Shown: piece by piece, positions 1 through 3,594 of the stretch
How the letters are laid out: each line of letters begins with the position of its first letter
Numbering within the stretch: position 1 is the stretch's first letter
DNA from: DASSJF01 sp035280345
GTDB lineage: Bacteria; Sysuimicrobiota; Sysuimicrobiia; Sysuimicrobiales; Segetimicrobiaceae
Direction: 5' to 3'
Length of the DNA stretch: 5,811 nt
NCBI GenBank assembly: GCA_035280345.1
Contig: DATEGA010000299.1
Location: 1-5,811 of the forward strand
The notes under the pieces: generated by a model
What the model saw: only the letters and a program-made list of their open reading frames with translations
Told to the model about the DNA's origin: nothing
Database searches by the model: none
Program-made: the position numbers and the translations under genes

Positions 1-1
1 G

Positions 2-175
2 GGACCGTCCGGCGCGCGGGACGCGCGCGCGGAAGAAGACGCGGCCTACGAGGCGGCGGATCGATGGGCGGCGGAAGAGGCGGCGCACGCGGAGGAAGAC
101 GCGCTGCGGGCATCGTCGATGGAGCATGCCGCCAGGCTCTACATCGCGCGGTTGCGGGGCGGCCGCCGCGACTAG
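2..175 (+). CDS. C-terminal tail of an unidentified protein (5' end outside window)
   Basis: An open frame enters from the left edge and ends at TAG 173-175, leaving 57 visible residues. I do not recognise the protein. The visible part is rich in Ala, Glu, Asp and Arg, is predicted helical, and ends in a basic stretch (RLRGGRRD). Third codon positions are strongly G/C, as in the neighbouring genes, which supports real coding. Residues 10-14 and 30-34 both read AEEDA, and the underlying 15 bases (29-43 and 89-103) differ at one position, so the tail holds a degenerate 20-residue repeat. The gene converges on the HAD phosphatase gene, whose stop codon begins 25 bases beyond this one. No domain is visible, so no function is given. 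A spurious frame in GC-rich DNA remains possible. Confidence 0.55.
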   Translation, partial: GPSGARDARAEEDAAYEAADRWAAEEAAHAEEDALRASSMEHAARLYIARLRGGRRD

Positions 176-200
176 CCGTCTGCGAGACCGCGAGGCCGCC

Positions 201-854
201 TCAACCGCAGATCGTCAGTAGCGCCTCCGGAGTCTCGAGCCGGTGATCGGGCTCGGTCCCCAGCAGGTCGTCGAGGCGCATCGTGCCCCACAGCGCGGCG
301 GCAGTGCCGGCGCCGGCCCCGCGGGCCGCCGTCATATCCTCGACGCTGTCACCGACCATCAGCGCGTCCGGTGCCGCGACACCGAGCAGACGCGCCCCGA
401 GCACCACCGGCTCCGGGTCCGGCTTGTGCCGGGCCACGTCTTCGTCGACCACCATCGCCCGGCACCACCGGTCCAGGCCGAACGCGCGCACTGCCGCGCC
501 GGCTGTGGCGCGCCGCTTCGACGTGACGATGCCGAGCAGATAGCCGCGGGCGCTGAGCGCGTCGAGCACCGCCGGCACCCCGGGGAACAGCCGCGCCCGC
601 TCGTTGTGCATCTCCATGTAGCGGCGGAGGTACTCCCGGGTCAGTTCATCGGCGCGATCCGGTGCGATGGCGTGGAACTTGGCGCGCACCGGCCAGCTCC
701 ACGTCCGCAGCGTCTCCTCGCGGTCAAGCGTGCGTCCAAGCAGCGTCCGGCAGGTGTCGACGAACGAGGTGACGATTAGATCGGCGCTGTCGAGCAGTGT
801 ACCGTCCAGGTCGAAGAGCACGGCCCGGTACGGCCGCGCCGGTGCGCGGGTCAT
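201..854 (-). CDS. HAD-superfamily phosphatase, phosphoglycolate phosphatase/PpaX-like
   Basis: A 217-residue cytosolic haloacid-dehalogenase-superfamily hydrolase, likely a Mg2+-dependent phosphomonoesterase. All four HAD motifs are intact: motif I DLDGTLLDS with nucleophile Asp15 and acid/base Asp17, motif II with Thr111 (IVTSK), motif III Lys144 (HKPDPEP), and motif IV GDSVEDM with Asp169 and Asp173. A helical cap of the C1 type (about residues 22-90) sits between motifs I and II, as in phosphoglycolate phosphatase and pyrophosphatase PpaX, and the length is normal for that group. The ATG at 854-852 is chosen because motif I then starts 14 residues in. It overlaps the stop of the upstream dehydrogenase as ATGA, with only a weak Shine-Dalgarno, which suggests translational coupling. 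The frame stays open further upstream but is then antisense-frame shadow inside the dehydrogenase gene. The substrate cannot be read from sequence: phosphoglycolate, pyrophosphate or a sugar phosphate are all possible. The family call is firm, the specificity is not. Confidence 0.93.
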   Translation of the reverse strand: MTRAPARPYRAVLFDLDGTLLDSADLIVTSFVDTCRTLLGRTLDREETLRTWSWPVRAKFHAIAPDRADELTREYLRRYMEMHNERARLFPGVPAVLDALSARGYLLGIVTSKRRATAGAAVRAFGLDRWCRAMVVDEDVARHKPDPEPVVLGARLLGVAAPDALMVGDSVEDMTAARGAGAGTAAALWGTMRLDDLLGTEPDHRLETPEALLTICG

Positions 855-2032
855 CCGCGCCAGACGTCGGCCGGCCGGCCTTCCCACATCGCGGTGTAGA
901 GGGACAACAACGGCTCGCCCGCGAGCGGCCGCGGGTTGTTGGGACGCGGGTAACGGACGAGACACTCGTCGACAAGTTCGGGCACCCGTTCGCGCGCGAG
1001 GCCGAGCGTACGCAGCGCTTCCGGCATGCCGACGTCGAGGCCGAGCGATTGCACGCGGCGCACCGCGTCGCCCCCACCGGCCGCCGCACCGATTTGCCGC
1101 AGCCGGTCCGCCGCGGCATCGCGGCTGTACGCCATCGCGTACGGCAGCGCGAGCGCGCAGGAAAATCCGTGCGGCAGGTGCAGCCGGTTCGCGATCGTGT
1201 AGGCGATAGAGTGGCCGAGGATCATCCCGGCGTTGAGTGTGAGGCCGCCGAGATACGCGGCGAGCATCATTTGCCCCCGGGCCGGCCCATCGCCACCGTC
1301 GCTGTACGCGCGCGGCAGCGCGTCGAAGATCAGCCCGATGCCCCGCGAGCCCGTGACGTCGGTGAGCGGGGTGGCGCCGGCGGACAGCATCCCCTCCACG
1401 CAATGGCTCAGGGCGTCGAGGCCGGTATGGGCCGTAACTGTCTTCGGCAGCGAGTAGGTGAGCCGCGGATCGAGGAGCACCCCCGCGGCCAGCAGGTTAG
1501 GATGGTTGTTCGCGAAGGCCTTCCGTCCGTTGTGAGTGATCACAGCGTTCTGGCTGGCCTCCGCGCCGGTCCCCGCGGTGGTCGGCACGAGGACCGTCGG
1601 GACCGACGGCGCGGCAAACCGCCCGCCTCCGCCGGCTGCGTTTGTGTACTCGAGCACGCCGCCGGGGTTGCGGACGAGTGCGGCCGCCAGTTTCGCGACG
1701 TCCATCACACTGCCGCCCCCGACGGCGCAGACGACGACGGGCGACACGCGGCGCGCCACGGCCGCCGCGCGATCGGCGACGTCGGCGCTCGGTTCTCCGG
1801 GGATGTCCGCGAAGCGCTCAAGCGTGAACCCGGCGGCGGCGAGACCGTCCGCGACCGGTTGCGCCAGCCCGAGCCGGTCGACCACCGCGTCGGTCACGAG
1901 CAGCGCCGGGCCCGGCGCGATGCCGAGTTCTGCGAGGCACTCCCCGATCCGTCCGGCGGCCCCCTCGCCGTACCACACACGGCTCGGGCCGCGGAACGGA
2001 CGAACGGCGGCGGAGGGCGTTGGCGCGGACAC
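851..2032 (-). CDS. Iron-containing (group III) alcohol dehydrogenase
   Basis: A 393-residue NAD(P)-dependent, divalent-metal alcohol dehydrogenase that interconverts an aldehyde or ketone and its alcohol in the cytosol. The N-terminal nucleotide-binding half carries GGGSVMD (residues 105-111) and PTTAGTGAEAS (150-160). The C-terminal helical half keeps all four expected metal ligands: Asp206 and His210 in LDALSHCVEG, His274 in LGHSIAY and His288 in LPHGF. The typical C-terminal NPRPL box is at 366-370. The GTG at 2032-2030 is chosen because it places about ten residues before the conserved RPFRGPSRVWYGEG opening. The frame is open back to an ATG at 2104, but that would overlap the divergent gene start and add 24 unconserved residues. 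No Shine-Dalgarno precedes the GTG, and a good -10 element ends 7 bases before it, so the mRNA may be leaderless. The gene leads an operon with the HAD phosphatase (ATGA overlap). The substrate is unknown; lactaldehyde, methylthioacetaldehyde or other short aldehydes fit the family. Confidence 0.94.
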   Translation of the reverse strand: MSAPTPSAAVRPFRGPSRVWYGEGAAGRIGECLAELGIAPGPALLVTDAVVDRLGLAQPVADGLAAAGFTLERFADIPGEPSADVADRAAAVARRVSPVVVCAVGGGSVMDVAKLAAALVRNPGGVLEYTNAAGGGGRFAAPSVPTVLVPTTAGTGAEASQNAVITHNGRKAFANNHPNLLAAGVLLDPRLTYSLPKTVTAHTGLDALSHCVEGMLSAGATPLTDVTGSRGIGLIFDALPRAYSDGGDGPARGQMMLAAYLGGLTLNAGMILGHSIAYTIANRLHLPHGFSCALALPYAMAYSRDAAADRLRQIGAAAGGGDAVRRVQSLGLDVGMPEALRTLGLARERVPELVDECLVRYPRPNNPRPLAGEPLLSLYTAMWEGRPADVWRG

Positions 2033-2049
2033 GAACCGGATGATACCAT
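2020..2049 (+). promoter_or_regulatory. Candidate promoter for the methylthioadenosine phosphorylase operon
   Basis: An extended -10 reads TGATACCAT (2041-2049), whose hexamer TACCAT matches four of six consensus bases and is preceded by TGA. A weak -35-like TTGGCG (2020-2025) lies 18 bases upstream and falls inside the start of the divergent dehydrogenase gene. The predicted start near 2056 gives a leader of about 26 bases that includes the strong ribosome-binding site. It shares its -10 bases with the minus-strand promoter. This match is weaker than the reverse one. Confidence 0.33.
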
Positions 2050-2068
2050 CGGGTCGGCACAGGGTAAA
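2040..2068 (-). promoter_or_regulatory. Candidate promoter for the dehydrogenase-phosphatase operon
   Basis: Read on the minus strand, TTTACC (2068-2063; four of six matches to TTGACA) is followed by a 17-base spacer and TATCAT (2045-2040; five of six matches to TATAAT). The spacer ends in TGG, which makes an extended -10. The predicted transcription start is near 2033-2032, at the GTG of the dehydrogenase. The -35 box lies within the stretch that, on the other strand, forms the start of the methylthioadenosine phosphorylase Shine-Dalgarno. In DNA this GC-rich, so good a housekeeping-sigma match exactly at a divergent gene boundary is unlikely to be chance, but it is a sequence match only. 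Confidence 0.5.
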
Positions 2069-2073
2069 GGAGG
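2066..2073 (+). promoter_or_regulatory. Strong ribosome-binding site deciding a GTG start
   Basis: AAAGGAGG is a near-perfect Shine-Dalgarno, 8 bases before the GTG at 2082. It settles the start of the methylthioadenosine phosphorylase gene, which has no ATG nearby in frame. Confidence 0.85.
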
Positions 2074-2081
2074 CGTAGCGG

Positions 2082-2882
2082 GTGGCGCAGGCCGAGATCG
2101 GCATTTTCGGGGGCTCCGGCTTTTACTCGCTCCTCGACGACGCGCGCGACGTGAAGATCGAAACACCGTACGGCGAGCCGGCCGACGCAGTGACGGTCGG
2201 CCAACTGGCCGGACGTTCCGTGGCCTTCCTGCCGCGTCACGGCCGGACGCACCGCCTGCCGCCGCACCGCATCAACTATCGCGCGAACGTGTGGGCCATG
2301 AAGTCGCTCGGGGTCCAGTGGCTGATCGGACCCTGCGCGGCCGGGAGTCTGCAGGCGGCCGTGCGGCCCGGCGATTTCGTCGTGTGCGACCAGTTCGTGG
2401 ACCGGACCTGGGGCCGCGCAGACACATTCTTCGACGGCCCGATCACGACCCACGTCTCGGCGGCCGACCCGTACTGCCCGACACTGCGCCGGCTCGCCGT
2501 CGACGCGGCGAAGGCCGTCGGGATTCCCGTGCGCGACCGTGGCACCGTGGTGGTGATCCAGGGGCCGAGGTTCAGCACACGATCGGAGAGCCGGTGGTTC
2601 AGGGACCAGGGGTGGGAGGTCATTAACATGACCAACTACCCCGAGTGCATCCTGGCCCGCGAACTCGAGCTCTGCTACGTGAACGTCTCGTTGATCACGG
2701 ATTACGACGTCGGTGTGGAAGGCGACGCGTCGGTGGATCCGGTGAGCCACGAATCGGTGCTGCGCGTGTTTCACGAGAACAATGAGCGGCTGCGCCACCT
2801 GCTGGCCGCCTTAATCGAGCGCGTGCCCCGTACCCGTGACTGCTCGTGCGGGCGCGCGCTGGCGAACGCGCGGATCGAGTAG
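2082..2882 (+). CDS. mtnP: S-methyl-5'-thioadenosine phosphorylase
   Basis: A 266-residue cytosolic nucleoside phosphorylase of the PNP/MTAP family. It splits 5'-methylthioadenosine with phosphate into adenine and 5-methylthioribose-1-phosphate, clearing a by-product of polyamine and other SAM-dependent synthesis. Visible motifs, in order: the phosphate loop FGGSGFY (residues 9-15), PRHGRTHRLPPHRINYRAN (51-69, with Arg52 and His53), GPCAAGSLQ (83-91), GPRFSTRSES (151-160), and INMTNYPE (171-178, with Met173). The base-recognition segment reads TDYD (Asp197 and Asp199), which favours a 6-aminopurine such as adenine over the Asn used by inosine/guanosine enzymes. The tail has a Cys-Ser-Cys motif (254-256), as in several thermostable relatives. 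The start is GTG, fixed by AAAGGAGG at 2066-2073. It leads a tightly packed plus-strand run and is divergent from the dehydrogenase-phosphatase operon. 5'-deoxyadenosine may be a second substrate, as is common in the family. Confidence 0.95.
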   Translation: MAQAEIGIFGGSGFYSLLDDARDVKIETPYGEPADAVTVGQLAGRSVAFLPRHGRTHRLPPHRINYRANVWAMKSLGVQWLIGPCAAGSLQAAVRPGDFVVCDQFVDRTWGRADTFFDGPITTHVSAADPYCPTLRRLAVDAAKAVGIPVRDRGTVVVIQGPRFSTRSESRWFRDQGWEVINMTNYPECILARELELCYVNVSLITDYDVGVEGDASVDPVSHESVLRVFHENNERLRHLLAALIERVPRTRDCSCGRALANARIE

Positions 2883-2895
2883 GGCGCGCGGCGGC

Positions 2896-3174
2896 ATGGC
2901 CGTGATGATACGAGATCAGGCCGGGCGCGTCAGCGGGATCTTGGTGTTTGCGCTCGGTGTGCTGATGCTCCTCTTTGTGTTCTACCTCGCCTACCTCGAA
3001 CTCATCGCCTCCGGCGCGCTGGCCGGCACGGCGGGAGGCCGGTCGGCGGGTGACATGGCGCTGTTCGTGGCGGCGAAAGGCCTCTTCCTCTTCGTCCTGG
3101 GGTTCGTTGCATCGGCGATCGCCAACAAGGGGATCGCGCTGTATCAGGCCGCCGGGGGACAGGACGCCGGCTAG
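2896..3174 (+). CDS. Small two-helix membrane protein, function unknown
   Basis: A 92-residue protein I do not recognise. It has a short charged N-terminus, a hydrophobic helix at about residues 14-36 (ILVFALGVLMLLFVFYLAYL), a Gly/Ala-rich loop containing one Arg and one Asp, a second helix at about 53-75 (ALFVAAKGLFLFVLGF region) with a Lys near its start, and a short polar tail. No signal-peptide cleavage site is evident, so both termini probably lie on the same side of the membrane. The ATG at 2896, 13 bases after the phosphorylase stop, is chosen; ATG 2905 is an alternative and neither has a strong Shine-Dalgarno, which suggests coupling to the upstream gene. The frame is open further upstream, but that part overlaps the phosphorylase. 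Clean third-position G/C bias and the hydrophobic pattern support it being real. Its place between the phosphorylase and the signalling genes gives no firm role. Confidence 0.8.
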   Translation: MAVMIRDQAGRVSGILVFALGVLMLLFVFYLAYLELIASGALAGTAGGRSAGDMALFVAAKGLFLFVLGFVASAIANKGIALYQAAGGQDAG

Positions 3175-3190
3175 CGACGGCACGCCGCGT

Positions 3191-3195
3191 GGAGG
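3191..3195 (+). promoter_or_regulatory. Ribosome-binding site of the STAS gene
   Basis: GGAGG lies 6 bases before ATG 3202 and supports that start and independent translation of the STAS protein within the run of genes. Confidence 0.75.
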
Positions 3196-3201
3196 CGAAG
3201 C

Positions 3202-3558
3202 ATGGAGCTCGATGTGGCAGTGCGTACCAATGGCAACGTGACGGTCATCGACGTGGCGGGTGAGGTGGATCTGTACACCGCGCCACGCCTCGAGGAGGCC
3301 CTGGCTAAAGCGTCCGGCCGGACGCCGCCGCTCATCGTCGTGAACCTCGGACGCACCACCTACCTCGACAGCACGGCGCTGCGGGTGCTCACCTCCGTGT
3401 TCAAGCGCGTGCGCGAACGGGAGGGCCAGATGGCGATCGCGGAGGTCCAGCCGAAAATCGCCAAGTTGTTTACGCTCACCGGCCTTGACCAGGTGTTGCC
3501 GCTCTGTTCGACCGAACGCGAAGCTCTCGCTAAAGTTCATCCGGCGGCCGGGACGTAA
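3202..3558 (+). CDS. STAS-domain anti-sigma-factor antagonist (SpoIIAA/RsbV type)
   Basis: A 118-residue stand-alone STAS protein, of normal length for SpoIIAA/RsbV. In the partner-switching scheme it is phosphorylated by an RsbW/SpoIIAB-type kinase. When dephosphorylated it binds that kinase and releases the sigma factor or other partner. The fold is visible as the opening strand pair (NVTVIDVAGEVDLYTAP, residues 12-28), the second strand PPLIVVNLG (42-50), and the phosphorylation loop YLDSTAL (54-60). Ser57 is the expected phosphosite, aligned with SpoIIAA Ser58, with Asp56 before it. The C-terminal part (84-100, KIAKLFTLTGLDQVLP region) matches the usual last helix and strand. GGAGG precedes the ATG. 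It lies 36 bases before the sensor phosphatase, in the same frame, so that phosphatase is its probable activator. The kinase is not in the window, and the controlled sigma factor or output is unknown. Confidence 0.93.
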   Translation: MELDVAVRTNGNVTVIDVAGEVDLYTAPRLEEALAKASGRTPPLIVVNLGRTTYLDSTALRVLTSVFKRVREREGQMAIAEVQPKIAKLFTLTGLDQVLPLCSTEREALAKVHPAAGT

Positions 3559-3594
3559 CGGCGCCGCGCCGGATCGCTGCCGGGCGGGGTCAGG

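Noticed and set aside
156..202. Imperfect inverted repeat (GGCGGCC at 158-164 with GGCCGCC at 194-200) at the convergent gene ends, as a possible shared terminator.
   Set aside because: The stem is short, the loop is 29 bases, there is no T-run on either side, and the arms lie largely in GC-rich coding sequence, where such matches are common.
855..1403. Upstream extension of the HAD phosphatase frame.
   Set aside because: The extra residues are Arg-rich without motifs and overlap the dehydrogenase gene in another frame. The phosphatase starts naturally at the ATGA overlap.
2033..2104. Longer dehydrogenase start at ATG 2104.
   Set aside because: It would overlap the start of the divergent phosphorylase and add 24 residues unlike the family N-terminus. 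The GTG at 2032 fits the conserved opening and the promoter position.
797..2626. A 609-codon plus-strand open frame opposite the phosphatase and dehydrogenase genes.
   Set aside because: The translation is Arg/Gly/Pro-rich with no domain, and the opposite strand encodes two well-conserved enzymes over most of it. It is a composition shadow.
3559..3571. Short hairpin (CGGCG / CGCCG with a 3-base loop) after the STAS stop, as a terminator.
   Set aside because: It has only five pairs and no T-run, and the phosphatase gene starts 24 bases later. It might slow polymerase but is not supported as a terminator.
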